NCBI RefSeq assembly: GCF_000294495.1
Contig: NC_018526.1
Coordinates: 992,001-1,056,000 of the forward strand
DNA length: 64,000 nt
Source of the DNA: Streptococcus suis S735
GTDB taxonomy: Bacteria; Bacillota; Bacilli; Lactobacillales; Streptococcaceae
Reading direction: 5' to 3'
Shown: positions 43,046 through 53,215 of the stretch, one piece after another
Layout of the letters: each line of letters begins with the position of its first letter
Numbering within the stretch: the stretch's first letter is position 1
Notes under the pieces: model-generated
What the model was told of the DNA's origin: nothing
Seen by the model: only the letters and a program-made list of their open reading frames with translations
Database searches by the model: none
Program-made: the position numbers and the translations under genes

Positions 43046-44085
43046 TACAAATCAAAATCCTCTGTCAATTTGGCAATGACCTCTTGGAGAAGTTCACGAT
43101 TGACACTGTATTTGACATCGCTATTTTTTGTATTGAAGAGAAGTAAGTCACCGTTAATCAGCTTTTGAGTGTGGAAAGACACTGCCGCCCCTGTAATAGC
43201 CAGTCGTTCTGCAATGTCCTTGCTCTTGGCATGAGGCTTGGTCAGCTCAACCAAGACCTGATAGCGCGTACTATCGCTGATGACTTTAAGAGCCGTTGTC
43301 AAATCATCCAGATCCAGCTCGTCATTTGACAGCATAATCTGATCAATTCGACAGGAAGCTAAAAGAGCGACTTTCATATAGTCAAATTCTTCGTTGCCAT
43401 AATAAGCAAACCAATAATTCCACGGACTGAGAACGAAGAATTGAGCATTTTCAACACTCAAAGCATCCAAGCCAGTCATGGACAACTGTTTGGAGTCTCG
43501 ATAGAGTTTCTCAATGTCAAAATCCCTAGCAAAGGCTTCCCGCTCAACTCTTGCTTGCTCAAAATAGGGCTGGTAGATTGGAAGCATCTTATCCAAGAGA
43601 TGGACAGACCGCTCAACTGTTTCCAGGGGATTGCGGATAGCCAGTGACCAGTACCACTTATCTGCCGGCTTTTTATCCGTTTTTTCCAAAAGTTCCATGA
43701 GGCTGAGGGTCTTCTCACGATGTCCGTCATTTTCAGATGCCAACATGGTTCGCATGGCATCTTCTACTTCTTCTTGAGACAGCTTTAAAATCAATTGACA
43801 AGCTTCCTCAACTGTCTTTGGATCCTGCCCATCATTCAAGATATAGAAATAAAGACTATGCAAAATGTTAAAAATATATCCCCAGACAAAGACTTGATTG
43901 ACTTCTTGACGAAAATCTGCCAACTTTTCTTCAATCTCATCACGAATGTCCAAGGTATCTTTGAGAATGCCTTTTTCTTTCTGTGAAAAATCCGCCTCAA
44001 TCGGTTCCTCACGCTCCTTGACAATTAAAGGAATAAAGAATTTTTCGACAATCTCGCTTCTATAATCTCGGTAATCTAATTTCAT
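43045..44085 (-). CDS. ArsR-type winged-helix regulator with long N-terminal domain
   Basis: A 346-residue protein. The DNA-binding domain is at the C-terminus (about 260-340): LTTALKVISDSTRYQVLVELTKPHAKSKDIAERLAITGAAVSFHTQKLINGDLL. The first 240 residues are helical and charged, with no motif I recognise. I prefer the ATG at 44085, which has AGAAAG 7 bases upstream, over 44091. The MFS gene ends 11 bases before, so this is an efflux pump plus its regulator. The palindrome TTAAACAAATATTTAA at the MFS start point is its probable operator. Confidence 0.82.
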   Translation of the reverse strand: MKLDYRDYRSEIVEKFFIPLIVKEREEPIEADFSQKEKGILKDTLDIRDEIEEKLADFRQEVNQVFVWGYIFNILHSLYFYILNDGQDPKTVEEACQLILKLSQEEVEDAMRTMLASENDGHREKTLSLMELLEKTDKKPADKWYWSLAIRNPLETVERSVHLLDKMLPIYQPYFEQARVEREAFARDFDIEKLYRDSKQLSMTGLDALSVENAQFFVLSPWNYWFAYYGNEEFDYMKVALLASCRIDQIMLSNDELDLDDLTTALKVISDSTRYQVLVELTKPHAKSKDIAERLAITGAAVSFHTQKLINGDLLLFNTKNSDVKYSVNRELLQEVIAKLTEDFDL

Positions 44086-44096
44086 ACGCATACTTT

Positions 44097-45368
44097 CTAA
44101 GCTTTAACAACTACTTCATTTTTAGACTTACGCCCCACAAGAATAGTATAGCTTACTAGTCCTACAGAAAGCAAGAGGAAGATGAGAGAAATACTTGTCG
44201 CAGAAAGCACTGTCACCATTAGGGCAACTAAAGCTTGACCTGCTACCATACCAATCTGGCAGAAAGCATCAATCCCTCCACCGACTGTCGCCAATTTATC
44301 TTCAGGCAGTTCATTTAAGACCAAGGCATTCATTTTCGGATTGAAGACACCCAAAGTCATAGCTGTCACAAAAATAATCGTCAATACCACATAAATATTG
44401 TGGAGAAAGAAACCTGAGAAAATCAAGACTGGCATCAATGTAGAGAATTTGAGGAGATTGATTAAGCTGACATTTTTGAACAAAGCCATACCGATACTTG
44501 ACCCCAAGATACTACCAACTGAGAAGAAAATGGAAATCAAAGCAACGGTTGTTCCTGCATTGACAATCACAAAGTCTGAGAACTCCTTCATATTTAGAAT
44601 AACTAATGGTGAAAGTGCGGTAAAAATGGCATTCAGGCTGGCAATGGTCACAATTGACGCTTTGAGAACTGGAATATTCTGAACAGCTTGGTAGGATTCT
44701 TTGAGACTGTTACGCATGCCCTTGATAATACCTGCTTCTGTTTCTGTTTGCTCAGCTTCTTGGATTGGATTTTCCTTCAGTAGCTTGGCAAGAGCTGGAC
44801 GGAGGGTTGCCATGATAGCAAGACTGACCAAGAAGGTCCCTGCATTGAAGAAGGCGAGATTCTGGTAAGACATAAATCCGATCAGGATAGCACCGCTAGC
44901 TTGGAAGGCAATTTGCAAAAGACTTTTCACCGTCATCTTAAAAGCCATAGCTGTTTCACGGTCTTCAGCAGCCACAACCCGCAAGCTGACTGGCATATAG
45001 AGACCGTTTTCGTATTGACCAGCAAGGTCAGACAGGAAGTTGATGACGCAGACCACCGCCACAACCCAGAGGGCTGGTGCAAATCCCATCAAGAAGCCAA
45101 CAAAGGCATAGAGACCGACACGAACCACCAGAGTTGCAAGAATGGTATCCAATTTGTTTTTGGTCTTGTCTGCCCAAATCCCGATAAAGAGGCCTGCCAA
45201 AATCGGCAAGGTTTCAGATGCGGTAATCATAGCCAGGGCAAACTTGGTATCTGGTAAGAGTAAAACATAGTTCATCAAAGCCAGATAGTAAAGCGTATCT
45301 CCAAAGTTGGAAATCAAGTCTGCCACAAAGCTAGATAGAAATAATTTATTGTGAATCAACCTTTTCAT
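44097..45368 (-). CDS. MFS transporter
   Basis: A 423-residue major facilitator with 12 hydrophobic segments, MKRLIHNKLFLSSFVADLISNFGDTLYYLALMNYV at the N-terminus and the loop 2-3 motif GLFIGIWADKTKNKLDT (G-x-x-x-D-x-x-x-x-K). It resembles MefA/Cmx-type multidrug exporters of the DHA3 group. The ATG at 45368 has AAGGAG. An IS30 element lies about 100 bases upstream of the start, just beyond the -35, so its regulation may have changed. Confidence 0.87.
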   Translation of the reverse strand: MKRLIHNKLFLSSFVADLISNFGDTLYYLALMNYVLLLPDTKFALAMITASETLPILAGLFIGIWADKTKNKLDTILATLVVRVGLYAFVGFLMGFAPALWVVAVVCVINFLSDLAGQYENGLYMPVSLRVVAAEDRETAMAFKMTVKSLLQIAFQASGAILIGFMSYQNLAFFNAGTFLVSLAIMATLRPALAKLLKENPIQEAEQTETEAGIIKGMRNSLKESYQAVQNIPVLKASIVTIASLNAIFTALSPLVILNMKEFSDFVIVNAGTTVALISIFFSVGSILGSSIGMALFKNVSLINLLKFSTLMPVLIFSGFFLHNIYVVLTIIFVTAMTLGVFNPKMNALVLNELPEDKLATVGGGIDAFCQIGMVAGQALVALMVTVLSATSISLIFLLLSVGLVSYTILVGRKSKNEVVVKA

Positions 45369-45388
45369 AAACGTCTCCTTAAACATCA

Positions 45389-45437
45389 ATTAAATATTTG
45401 TTTAATGTTATTTTACACTTTATTTCAATAAAGTCAA
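45389..45437 (-). promoter_or_regulatory. MFS-ArsR operon promoter and operator
   Basis: On the minus strand TTGACT (45437-45432) and TAAAAT (45415-45410) are 16 bases apart. ATTAAACAAATATTTAAT (45406-45389) is an imperfect palindrome over the start point, suitable for an ArsR-type dimer. A related site, TTAAACACTTGTTTAA, lies beyond the IS element at 47015-47030. Confidence 0.7.
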
Positions 45438-45470
45438 TATTTAATTTTATAAAAATTAATTTTTTTAAAC

Positions 45471-47006
45471 GGTAAATTCTCAAAGTAAGTTCTAGTTCCC
45501 GTCCTTCCAGAAGTTACTCTGAGAAAACTGCATAACATCAACAGAATTTAGTCTCAGACTAAGTTCTGTTTTTGACTAAAAATGTTGATAATAGTGAGTT
45601 TTAGGGTTGAAAATGTTGAAAAAAGAGTACACTAAAGTTACTGGCTCTGAGACGTCTCAAAGTAAGTTCTAGCTATCTGGAATTTTGGATGGAACAAGTT
45701 CCTTTCTATTTTGAAATTATTTTTTGATAAAAACTAGCGATTACTTATCCAATAATCGAGGTGATTGAATGACGTTCTCAGGGTCAATTTTAGAGATTCC
45801 CAAAAGTGTTGCCAATTCCTCACCGTAGGTAAATGTAAAGAGTTCATAGGCTGATTTTCCGTTGAAAGAAGCTCGTTTGACGCTGTTGATATGCGAACAA
45901 ACCAGGTTGATGTCCTCCTGTGTCAAGTTGTCAAAAGAACTTCTTTTAGGAAGAATATCTCTGATAAGTGTGTGATTCTTCTCAATTCTCCCCTTCTGGT
46001 CAGAACGATTGGGGTCACAGAAGAATAGCTTAGATTCTCCGCGAACATCCATTTCGATATCGTCCACTCTAGCGAATTCACCGCCATTATCGGTCAGAAT
46101 GACAGGAAATATTTCGCAAAAGTCCATCTCTTTCTGATGCAGGTCATTCTTGATAGCGTAGAGATGTTTAGCGACCTCATTAGCTGTTTTATTATCAAGT
46201 AATTGAGCGAAGATAAAGTTACAGAAGGAGAGGTTAAAGGTGAGAAGTACCTTTCCGCCGATCCGTCCAGTAACGGTGTCCATTTCCAGCCAATAGCTGA
46301 TTCCTTTCTCTGTGAGAAAGCGTTGGAAGTCCTCGTAAGACCGTCCTTCTTTGGCGATTTTAGGAATGGGTTGTAGGTTTCTGATTCTCCGCTTTCTGAA
46401 TTTCACGACACGGGGGAAATCAATGGGCTTTGTGGACAGATAGCCTTTTTCAAGGTATCGGTAGATAGAAGCTCTGGATGCCGACATTTCGTTTGAGGCG
46501 ATGATGTGGTTGAGGTGTTGTCCCTTTTGGATGGCAGCAGAAACAATCTCATCCATGCGATAGAATTCTTCCTTGTTTAGTGCAACACCTGTTCTCGAAT
46601 CTGAGAGCTTAACTTCATAATCAAGCTGAGCTCTTTTTGCGTAGTAGAACTGTTTCTGGTATCCGCAGTTGCTTCTCTTTTTCGGACAGGCATTACAAAC
46701 GTAAGGAGTCTTTTTGAGTAGAGGGCAGGCCTCACAATTGGAGGTACTAGAGTTCTCTTTTATCACCCTATTTCTCCGAACTTCTTTTGAAATTGTGGAC
46801 GGATCTTTTCCTAACTTAGCTGCTATAGCTGAGAAGGGCTTAAGTTGTTCAATTCCTATTTGAATATCATTGCGATCAGAGAGAGTTAAGTGTTTGTTTT
46901 TCATTGTCAGTTACCAACTTGTCCCATAGTAAGTTCTACCTTATTTCTTTGTCTCAGTCTAATTTCCAGTTTTTAAGACAGACTAGAACTTACTTTGGGA
47001 ATTTAC
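45471..47006. mobile_element. IS30-family insertion sequence, 1536 bp, intact
   Basis: The ends are inverted repeats: GTAAATTCTCAAAGTAAGTTCTAG at the left (one extra G outside) and the complement of GTAAATTCCCAAAGTAAGTTCT at the right. The element is flanked by identical 14-base direct repeats TAATTTTTTTAAAC (45457-45470 and 47007-47020), which I read as the target duplication. That is long for IS30 elements, most of which make 2-3 bp. It contains one intact transposase. Near the left end is a plus-strand terminator-like hairpin (45541-45573) that would shield the transposase from outside antisense transcription. Further copies of the AAGTAAGTTCTA core lie inside (about 45656-45672 and 46924-46939). 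Confidence 0.9.
45741..46904 (-). CDS. IS30-family transposase
   Basis: The 387-residue protein has the N-terminal helix-turn-helix (HLTLSDRNDIQIGIEQLKPFSAIAAKLGKDPSTISKEVRRN), a Cys-rich segment (CEACPLL...CNACPKKRSNCGY) that looks like a zinc ribbon, and the DDE catalytic core: first D in EMDTVTGR, second D in ILTDNGGEF, E in DQKGRIEKNHTLIR. No frameshift or stop interrupts it, so the element may be active. The gene reads toward the MFS transporter. Confidence 0.95.
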   Translation of the reverse strand: MKNKHLTLSDRNDIQIGIEQLKPFSAIAAKLGKDPSTISKEVRRNRVIKENSSTSNCEACPLLKKTPYVCNACPKKRSNCGYQKQFYYAKRAQLDYEVKLSDSRTGVALNKEEFYRMDEIVSAAIQKGQHLNHIIASNEMSASRASIYRYLEKGYLSTKPIDFPRVVKFRKRRIRNLQPIPKIAKEGRSYEDFQRFLTEKGISYWLEMDTVTGRIGGKVLLTFNLSFCNFIFAQLLDNKTANEVAKHLYAIKNDLHQKEMDFCEIFPVILTDNGGEFARVDDIEMDVRGESKLFFCDPNRSDQKGRIEKNHTLIRDILPKRSSFDNLTQEDINLVCSHINSVKRASFNGKSAYELFTFTYGEELATLLGISKIDPENVIQSPRLLDK

Positions 47007-47030
47007 TAATTTTTTTAAACACTTGTTTAA
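47007..47030. promoter_or_regulatory. Right target duplication overlapping a palindromic operator
   Basis: The right copy of the 14-base target duplication ends in TTAAAC, which is the left half of TTAAACACTTGTTTAA (47015-47030; arms TTAAACA/TGTTTAA, 2-base centre). The left copy of the duplication retains only the TTAAAC half-site. Before insertion this site lay about 20 bases upstream of the MFS -35. Confidence 0.7.
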
Positions 47031-47053
47031 TTTTTCTTCTGTCTGACTTTTTC

Positions 47054-47082
47054 TTGACAAGATTAGCACAGTTTGTTATAGT
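47054..47082 (+). promoter_or_regulatory. Promoter of the DUF1846 gene
   Basis: TTGACA (47054-47059) and TATAGT (47077-47082) with exactly 17 bases between. Predicted start near 47089. Confidence 0.8.
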
Positions 47083-47088
47083 ATTGTT

Positions 47089-47149
47089 CGGGCACCTCTT
47101 TTGAGAGGTCGGAGAAAAGGCTCCCTAGTTTTAGGGAGCTATTTTTTGT
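47089..47149 (+). promoter_or_regulatory. Structured leader with intrinsic terminator before the DUF1846 gene
   Basis: The short transcript would form ACCTCT/AGAGGT (47094-47109), then GCTCCCTA/TAGGGAGC with loop GTTT (47120-47139) followed by TATTTTTT, a good intrinsic terminator 37 bases before the coding region. GGAG at 47111-47114 could pair instead with CTCC at 47121-47124, giving a possible alternative fold. I do not recognise a known riboswitch class; it may also simply give a small RNA of about 60 nt. Confidence 0.65.
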
Positions 47150-47186
47150 TTTCCCAGAGATTAATACACATTTGGAGGACATATTT

Positions 47187-48674
47187 ATGAAAAAAATCGC
47201 ATTTGATTCAACTAAATATTTGAATTTGCAACGTGACCATATTTTAGAGCGTATTGCCCAATTTGAAGGCAAGCTCTATATGGAATTTGGCGGAAAAATG
47301 TTGGAAGATTTCCACGCAGCCCGTGTTTTACCTGGCTATGAACCAGATAACAAAATCAAACTCCTCCAAGAGTTAAAAGACCAAGTAGAAATCGTCATCG
47401 CCATCAATGCAAGCAACATCGAACATTCTAAGGCACGTGGTGACTTGGGTATTTCTTATGACCAAGAAGTCTTCCGCTTGATTGACACCTTCAATGATAT
47501 TGATATTTATGTTGGTTCTGTGGTCATTACCCAATACCGCAACCAACCAGCCGCAGACGCCTTCCGCAAACAGTTGGAAAAACATGGTATCAAGTCCTAT
47601 CTCCACTATCCAATCAAGGGTTATCCTTCTGATATCGACCACATCATTTCACCAGAAGGTATGGGCAAAAATGACTACATTGAAACTAGTCGCAATCTCG
47701 TCGTTGTCACCGCACCTGGACCTGGTTCAGGTAAATTGGCGACCTGTATCTCCCAACTTTACCACGACCAATTGCATGGAGTAACATCAGGCTATGCCAA
47801 GTTTGAAACCTTCCCAGTGTGGAACTTACCACTCCACCATCCCGTTAACTTGGCCTATGAAGCAGCAACTGCCGACCTGGACGACCTCAACATGATTGAC
47901 CCCTTCCATCTGCAAACTTACGGCAAAACTGCGGTCAACTACAACCGTGACATCGAGGTCTTCCCTGTCCTCAACCGTACCTTTGAACGTATTTTGAACA
48001 AATCACCATACGCCTCACCGACAGACATGGGCGTTAACATGGTGGGCTATTCCATCGTGGACGAAGAGGCTGCGATCGAAGCATCCAAGCAAGAAATCAT
48101 CCGCCGCTACTACCAGACCTTGGTTGATTTCAAAGCAGAGCGGGTGAGCGAGCAAGCAGTTAAAAAGATTGAACTCCTCATGAATGAAGTCGGTGTGACG
48201 CCAGCAGATCGTAAGGTTGTTATCGCTGCGCGCGAAAAAGCAGAGCTGACAACTAGCCCTGCCCTTGCTATTCAGTTGCCAACTGGAGAGATTGTAACAG
48301 GTAAGACATCCGACCTCCTCAAGCCAACTGCAACTGTCCTTCTCAATGCCATCAAGCAAATTGCTAACATCGATGATGAAACACTTCTCATCGAACCAAA
48401 CTACATCCGTCCAATTCAAGAATTGAAGGCAGATTATCTGGATAAGACCAATACACGACTCGATGCAAGTGAGATTCTTAACGCCCTTGCCATCACTGCA
48501 CAAGATAGCCCTCTTGCTGCACGTGCCATGAAAGAATTAGGCCAATTAAATGGTAGCGAAGCCCACTCGACTGTTATCCTATCTGATGAAGACAAGAGTG
48601 TCCTTCGTAAATTAGGCATCAATCTTACCTTTGACCCTATCTACCAACACAATAAATTTTATCAGAAAAACTAA
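47187..48674 (+). CDS. DUF1846 domain-containing protein
   Basis: A 495-residue conserved protein of Firmicutes. Recognisable blocks include [79 protein letters not shown], which looks like a P-loop-type nucleotide-binding segment, and [19 protein letters not shown]. The ATG at 47187 has GGAGG; the in-frame TTG at 47172 is part of that site. Biochemical function is not established as far as I know. It stands alone, behind a leader terminator and before a bidirectional terminator. Confidence 0.9.
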   Translation: MKKIAFDSTKYLNLQRDHILERIAQFEGKLYMEFGGKMLEDFHAARVLPGYEPDNKIKLLQELKDQVEIVIAINASNIEHSKARGDLGISYDQEVFRLIDTFNDIDIYVGSVVITQYRNQPAADAFRKQLEKHGIKSYLHYPIKGYPSDIDHIISPEGMGKNDYIETSRNLVVVTAPGPGSGKLATCISQLYHDQLHGVTSGYAKFETFPVWNLPLHHPVNLAYEAATADLDDLNMIDPFHLQTYGKTAVNYNRDIEVFPVLNRTFERILNKSPYASPTDMGVNMVGYSIVDEEAAIEASKQEIIRRYYQTLVDFKAERVSEQAVKKIELLMNEVGVTPADRKVVIAAREKAELTTSPALAIQLPTGEIVTGKTSDLLKPTATVLLNAIKQIANIDDETLLIEPNYIRPIQELKADYLDKTNTRLDASEILNALAITAQDSPLAARAMKELGQLNGSEAHSTVILSDEDKSVLRKLGINLTFDPIYQHNKFYQKN

Positions 48675-48677
48675 GCA

Positions 48678-48711
48678 CACAAAAAGACTTGCTCCGACAA
48701 GTCTTTTTGTG
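48678..48711. terminator. Bidirectional terminator after the DUF1846 gene
   Basis: A perfect 14-bp stem (CACAAAAAGACTTG and its complement) with loop CTCCGA. The T-tract on the 3' arm gives termination on the plus strand; the A-tract serves the other strand. Confidence 0.88.
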
Positions 48712-48717
48712 AACAGT

Positions 48718-48749
48718 AAAAAAGCAAGGATTCAATTCCCTGCTTTTTT
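48718..48749 (-). terminator. Terminator after ptsI
   Basis: On the minus strand, AAAAAAGCAGGG pairs with CCTTGCTTTTTT around an 8-base loop, directly after the ptsI stop at 48756. Confidence 0.85.
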
Positions 48750-48755
48750 CAACGA

Positions 48756-50489
48756 TTAATCGAAATCAACATACTCTTTTTGAAGTTCAAGAACTTCTTC
48801 TGCCGTTGCACATTCTGTCAAGGCACGGTGAGCATATTCTTCCATCTTAGCTGTATCAAGTTTCTTCATAAGGCTACGTGTACGAAGTACAGATGTTGCA
48901 CTCATAGAGAACTCATCCAAGCCCATACCTACAAGAAGTGGAACAGCTTGTTGATCACCAGCCATCTCACCACACATACCAGCCCATTTACCTTCTGCGT
49001 GTGCAGCCTTGATAACATTGTTAATCAAGCGAAGGATTGATGGGTTATATGGTTGGTAGAGGTATGAAACTTGTTCATTCATACGGTCTGCAGCCATTGT
49101 GTACTGGATAAGGTCGTTCGTACCGATTGAGAAGAAGTCAACTTCTTTGGCAAATTGGTCTGCAAGCATTGCTGCTGCAGGGATTTCAATCATGATACCA
49201 ACTTGGATATCATCCGCAACTGCTACACCTTCAGCCAACAAGTTTGCTTTTTCTTCATCAAGGATTGCTTTTGCTGCACGGAATTCAGTCAACAAGGCAA
49301 CCATTGGGAACATGATACGAAGTTTACCATGTACTGATGAACGAAGAAGGGCACGCAACTGAGTGCGGAACATTTGGTTACCAGTCTCAGAGATAGAGAT
49401 ACGAAGGGCACGGAAACCAAGGAATGGGTTCATTTCGTGTGGAAGATCGAAGTAAGGAAGTTCCTTATCACCACCAATATCCATTGTACGAACCACAACA
49501 GGCTTGCCATTCATACCTTCAAGAACAGCCTTGTAAGCTTCGTATTGCTCGTCTTCAGTTGGGAAGTCTTGTGAGTCCATATACAAGAACTCTGTACGGT
49601 AAAGACCAACTGCTTCTGCACCGTTATCATTTACACCTTCAACGTCTTTTGGTGTACCAATATTTGCTGCCAATTCAAAGTGTTTGCCGTCAGCTGTAAC
49701 TGTTTGAGCATCTTTCAAAAGAGCCCATTCAGCTTTTTGTTTAGCATAAGCTTCACCAGCTGCTTTAAATTCTGCAATCACTTCTTCAGAAGGGTTAATC
49801 ACTACGTCACCTGTGATACCGTTAACAGCCAATACATCACCGTCTTTAACGATTTCAGTAATGTTATTTGTCCCCAAAACAGCAGCAATTTCAAGTGTAC
49901 GAGCCATGATAGCTGAGTGACTTGTACGACCACCAATGTTCGTTACGAAAGCTTTTACCAACTGTTTGTTTAATTGCGCTGTATCTGAAGGTGTCAAGTC
50001 ATGTGCGATAACGATTGACTCTTCGTCGATAGTTGCTGGGTTTGGCAAGCGAACACCAAGCAAGTGTGCCAATACACGTTTGGCTACGTCACGAATATCT
50101 GCGGCACGCTCTTGCATGTATGGGTTATCTTCCATACCTTCAAAGATAGCGATAAACATATCCGTAACTTCTTTCAAACCAGTCTCAGCGTTTGTTTTCT
50201 TCGCACGAATTGTTTCCTTAATCTGACCAATCATTTCTGGATCAGCAAGAACCATCAAGTGTGCATCAAATACGGCTGCGGCCTCTTCACCTAGGCTAGC
50301 TACTGCGTTCTCACGAATAACAGAAAGCTCGTTTTGAGATGCTTCTAGAGCAGCATCCAAACGAGCTTCCTCTGCATTTGTATCTTCAACTGTAACAGTT
50401 TCGAAGGACAAATCTGGCTGAACGAGTAGATATGCCTTAGCAACAGCAACACCATCTGATGCTGCGATTCCTTTAAGCATTTCTGTCAT
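48756..50489 (-). CDS. ptsI: Phosphotransferase system enzyme I
   Basis: EI takes phosphate from PEP and passes it to HPr, feeding all PTS sugar uptake. The 577-residue protein starts [21 protein letters not shown] at 50489; a longer reading from 50558 overlaps ptsH. The active His is H191 in [12 protein letters not shown]. The PEP-binding barrel shows [67 protein letters not shown] and the C-terminal [11 protein letters not shown]. It follows ptsH by 4 bases. Confidence 0.98.
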   Translation of the reverse strand: MTEMLKGIAASDGVAVAKAYLLVQPDLSFETVTVEDTNAEEARLDAALEASQNELSVIRENAVASLGEEAAAVFDAHLMVLADPEMIGQIKETIRAKKTNAETGLKEVTDMFIAIFEGMEDNPYMQERAADIRDVAKRVLAHLLGVRLPNPATIDEESIVIAHDLTPSDTAQLNKQLVKAFVTNIGGRTSHSAIMARTLEIAAVLGTNNITEIVKDGDVLAVNGITGDVVINPSEEVIAEFKAAGEAYAKQKAEWALLKDAQTVTADGKHFELAANIGTPKDVEGVNDNGAEAVGLYRTEFLYMDSQDFPTEDEQYEAYKAVLEGMNGKPVVVRTMDIGGDKELPYFDLPHEMNPFLGFRALRISISETGNQMFRTQLRALLRSSVHGKLRIMFPMVALLTEFRAAKAILDEEKANLLAEGVAVADDIQVGIMIEIPAAAMLADQFAKEVDFFSIGTNDLIQYTMAADRMNEQVSYLYQPYNPSILRLINNVIKAAHAEGKWAGMCGEMAGDQQAVPLLVGMGLDEFSMSATSVLRTRSLMKKLDTAKMEEYAHRALTECATAEEVLELQKEYVDFD

Positions 50490-50493
50490 ATTC

Positions 50494-50757
50494 TTATGCC
50501 AATCCTTCTTTTTCCATTGTTTCAGTGATAGCTGCGATTGCGTCGTCAGCATCAGCACCTTCAGCAGAGATTGTTACGTCAGCGCCTTGACCAACACCAA
50601 GACTCATAACACCCATGATAGATTTAAGGTTAACAGACTTTTCTTTGTAGTTCAAAGTGATGTCTGAAGCAAATTTACTAGCTGTTTGCACAAGCAAAGT
50701 TGCTGGACGTGCGTGGATACCTGTTTCTGCCACAATGTGGAAGTCTTTTGAAGCCAT
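50494..50757 (-). CDS. ptsH: Phosphocarrier protein HPr
   Basis: The 87-residue HPr carries phosphate on H15 ([14 protein letters not shown]) and has the regulatory serine S46 ([13 protein letters not shown]) phosphorylated by HPr kinase. Seryl-phosphorylated HPr is the co-effector of CcpA, which probably acts at the cre-like sites seen at the uronate and atp promoters in this window. AGGAG precedes the ATG at 50757. Confidence 0.98.
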   Translation of the reverse strand: MASKDFHIVAETGIHARPATLLVQTASKFASDITLNYKEKSVNLKSIMGVMSLGVGQGADVTISAEGADADDAIAAITETMEKEGLA

Positions 50758-50819
50758 ATTTGGATTCTCCTTTATTTTTACAAAATTGCGAGTTATTTGT
50801 GATAACCCTTACAAAGGAC

Positions 50820-50848
50820 ATTATACCACTTTTTGAAATCATTTTCAA
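50820..50848 (-). promoter_or_regulatory. ptsHI promoter
   Basis: TTGAAA (50848-50843) and TATAAT (50825-50820) with 17 bases between on the minus strand, and an extended TGG before the -10. A strong promoter by sequence, fitting abundant HPr. Confidence 0.82.
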
Positions 50849-50912
50849 GATTTTTTTACCTTTCTTTCATGTTTCCGTCATAAAAAGAGAGGTTCATTTT
50901 ACTTTTTCTTCA

Positions 50913-52094
50913 TTAAATAGAATCTATTAGAACTTCTGAAAATTGACTAGTAGATTGATGAGCAACGTCCAAAATTTTAGCAAAATCAAGCGTAACATTT
51001 TTATTTATAAAAGCGTCTTCCAAGGCCTGAATAATTAAAACAGCCGCTTCTTTCCAGCCAATATATTCCAACATCATACAAGCCGAAAGCAAGAGAGAAC
51101 ATGGATTAGCCAAATCCTTTCCTGCAATATCAGGAGCAGTTCCATGTGTCGCTTCAAAGATAGCATGACCTGTCTGATAATTAATGTTAGCACCCGGTGA
51201 GATGCCTATTCCTCCGACCTGAGCCGCAAGAGCATCTGATGCATAATCTCCATTTAGATTTGTAAGAGCAACCACCTGGAAGTTTTCCGGCGCCAATAAA
51301 ATCTGCTGCAGAAAGTTATCCGCAATAATGTCATTTACTACCAAAGTCCCCTCTGCAAGTTCTGTAGCAAATTCTTCTTTCGCCAATTCATAACCCCACT
51401 TGCGGAAGCCACCTTCTGTAAACTTTTGAATATTTCCCTTATGAACTAAGGTCACCATCTTCAATTGATGTTCTAGGGCATATTCTATTGCAGAGCGAAT
51501 GAGGCGTTTACTCCCTTCTTCCGAAATCGGTTTGATACCAATACTTGAAGATTCTGGAAAACGGATATTTACCACTCCCATTTCTTCTTGCAGAAAGGAA
51601 ATGACTTTGGCAACTTCATCTGAACCAGCCTCCCATTCAATACCTGCATAAATATCTTCTGTATTTTCACGAAAAATAGTAATATCCGTCTTTTCAGGCT
51701 CTTTCAGCGGACTTGGCACTCCCTTAAAATAGCGAATCGGACGCACACAGGCATACAAATCTAATTCTTGACGAAGTGCAACATTAAGAGAACGATGACC
51801 TTTCCCAATCGGCGTCCCCAAGGGACCTTTGATTGCAACTAAATGCTCACGAATTATTTCCAGTGTCTCATTCGGCAAAGAAGTTCCCATTAATTCATAA
51901 GCCTTTTCTCCTGCAAAAACCTCCCTCCACTGAATAGAACGTTGACCTGCATAGGCTTTTTTCACTGCAGCATCAATAACTTTTTGACTGACTGACCAAA
52001 TATCCCTGCCAATACCATCTCCTTCAATATAGGGAATAACGGGACAATCTGGGACAATTAACCGTCCCTCTCTCATTAGGATTTTTTCTGCCAT
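50913..52094 (-). CDS. icd: Isocitrate dehydrogenase (NADP-dependent type)
   Basis: The 393-residue enzyme makes 2-oxoglutarate for glutamate synthesis. Blocks: [66 protein letters not shown] with the substrate serine and arginines, [48 protein letters not shown], and [18 protein letters not shown] for cofactor. Last gene of acnA-citZ-icd; 2 bases after citZ. The strain shows no other TCA genes in the window. Confidence 0.96.
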   Translation of the reverse strand: MAEKILMREGRLIVPDCPVIPYIEGDGIGRDIWSVSQKVIDAAVKKAYAGQRSIQWREVFAGEKAYELMGTSLPNETLEIIREHLVAIKGPLGTPIGKGHRSLNVALRQELDLYACVRPIRYFKGVPSPLKEPEKTDITIFRENTEDIYAGIEWEAGSDEVAKVISFLQEEMGVVNIRFPESSSIGIKPISEEGSKRLIRSAIEYALEHQLKMVTLVHKGNIQKFTEGGFRKWGYELAKEEFATELAEGTLVVNDIIADNFLQQILLAPENFQVVALTNLNGDYASDALAAQVGGIGISPGANINYQTGHAIFEATHGTAPDIAGKDLANPCSLLLSACMMLEYIGWKEAAVLIIQALEDAFINKNVTLDFAKILDVAHQSTSQFSEVLIDSI

Positions 52095-52096
52095 AT

Positions 52097-53215
52097 TTAC
52101 CTCTTTCCAATCGGGATGTAAACCAAATTCCTACCACCTAAGTAGGAAGAGCGCGGACGAATCAATTTATTATTTTTCCGTTGTTCCTGGACATGTGCAA
52201 TCCACCCCGCCATACGGCTCATTGCAAAAATCAATGTAAAAATATCACTATCAATACCTAGCACATGGTAAACTGTCGCCGAATAAAAATCTACGTTTGG
52301 AATTAAACCTTTTTTGGTTTTAATAAAGCTTTCTACTTCCTCTGACAATCTATAAAACGCTTCATCGTCTGTTCCGAATGTCAAATCACGCGCCATCTCC
52401 TTCAAATACTCTTGGCGAGGATCAACCGTTTTATAGACTCGATGGCCAAATCCCATAATTTTTTCCTTCGAATCCAGCTTCTTCTGCAAATATCTCTCGG
52501 TATCACCACTCTCACGAATAGCCAACAACATGTCAAACACTCGTTCATTTGCACCACCATGCAATGAGCCTTTCAGAGTCCCAATTGCCGTGGTGACACA
52601 AGAATATAAATCCGTTAACGTTGATGCCGTGACACGCGCAGCAAAAGTAGATGCATTCAATTCATGATCAGCATGAAGCACCAAAGCTTTGTTAAACGCT
52701 TTGATTTGTAAATCACTCGGCTCCTCACCATTCAGCATATAAAGAAAATTCGCCGCAAAACCCAGATCAGACCGCGGTTCAATTGGAACCAATCCGCGTC
52801 TCAACCGAGCAAATGTTGCAATAATCGTCGGAACCTTGGCCATAATCTGAATAGATTGTTCATACAAAGCTTCTAACGAATTCTCTTCAGCGTGTACATT
52901 ATATACTCCAAGGAGAGATACTGTCGAACGCAACACGCTCATTGGATGCAAATGTCGCCGTGATTGAATCAGAATACATTGCTCTACCGCATCTGAAATC
53001 GCATATTCTTTTCGCAGGCTTTTCTCAAAATAATTTAATTCAATCTGAGTTGGCAAATGCAGGTTCCACAGAAGATAGATGACTTCCTCAAAAGAAGCGT
53101 TATTCTCCATCAGTTCAGCGATGTCATACCCTGCATAGGACAAGCGGTCATTTTCAATTGCACTGATTCGCGTATCACAGGCAATCGCATCTTTTAACCC
53201 ATTCGTTTCTGTCAT
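52097..53215 (-). CDS. citZ: Citrate synthase
   Basis: A 372-residue citrate synthase condensing acetyl-CoA with oxaloacetate. Catalytic regions: [22 protein letters not shown] (His), [17 protein letters not shown] (His), [15 protein letters not shown] and [14 protein letters not shown] (Asp region). Its ATG overlaps the acnA stop by four bases, with AGGAGG inside the acnA end, so translation is coupled. Confidence 0.96.
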   Translation of the reverse strand: MTETNGLKDAIACDTRISAIENDRLSYAGYDIAELMENNASFEEVIYLLWNLHLPTQIELNYFEKSLRKEYAISDAVEQCILIQSRRHLHPMSVLRSTVSLLGVYNVHAEENSLEALYEQSIQIMAKVPTIIATFARLRRGLVPIEPRSDLGFAANFLYMLNGEEPSDLQIKAFNKALVLHADHELNASTFAARVTASTLTDLYSCVTTAIGTLKGSLHGGANERVFDMLLAIRESGDTERYLQKKLDSKEKIMGFGHRVYKTVDPRQEYLKEMARDLTFGTDDEAFYRLSEEVESFIKTKKGLIPNVDFYSATVYHVLGIDSDIFTLIFAMSRMAGWIAHVQEQRKNNKLIRPRSSYLGGRNLVYIPIGKR

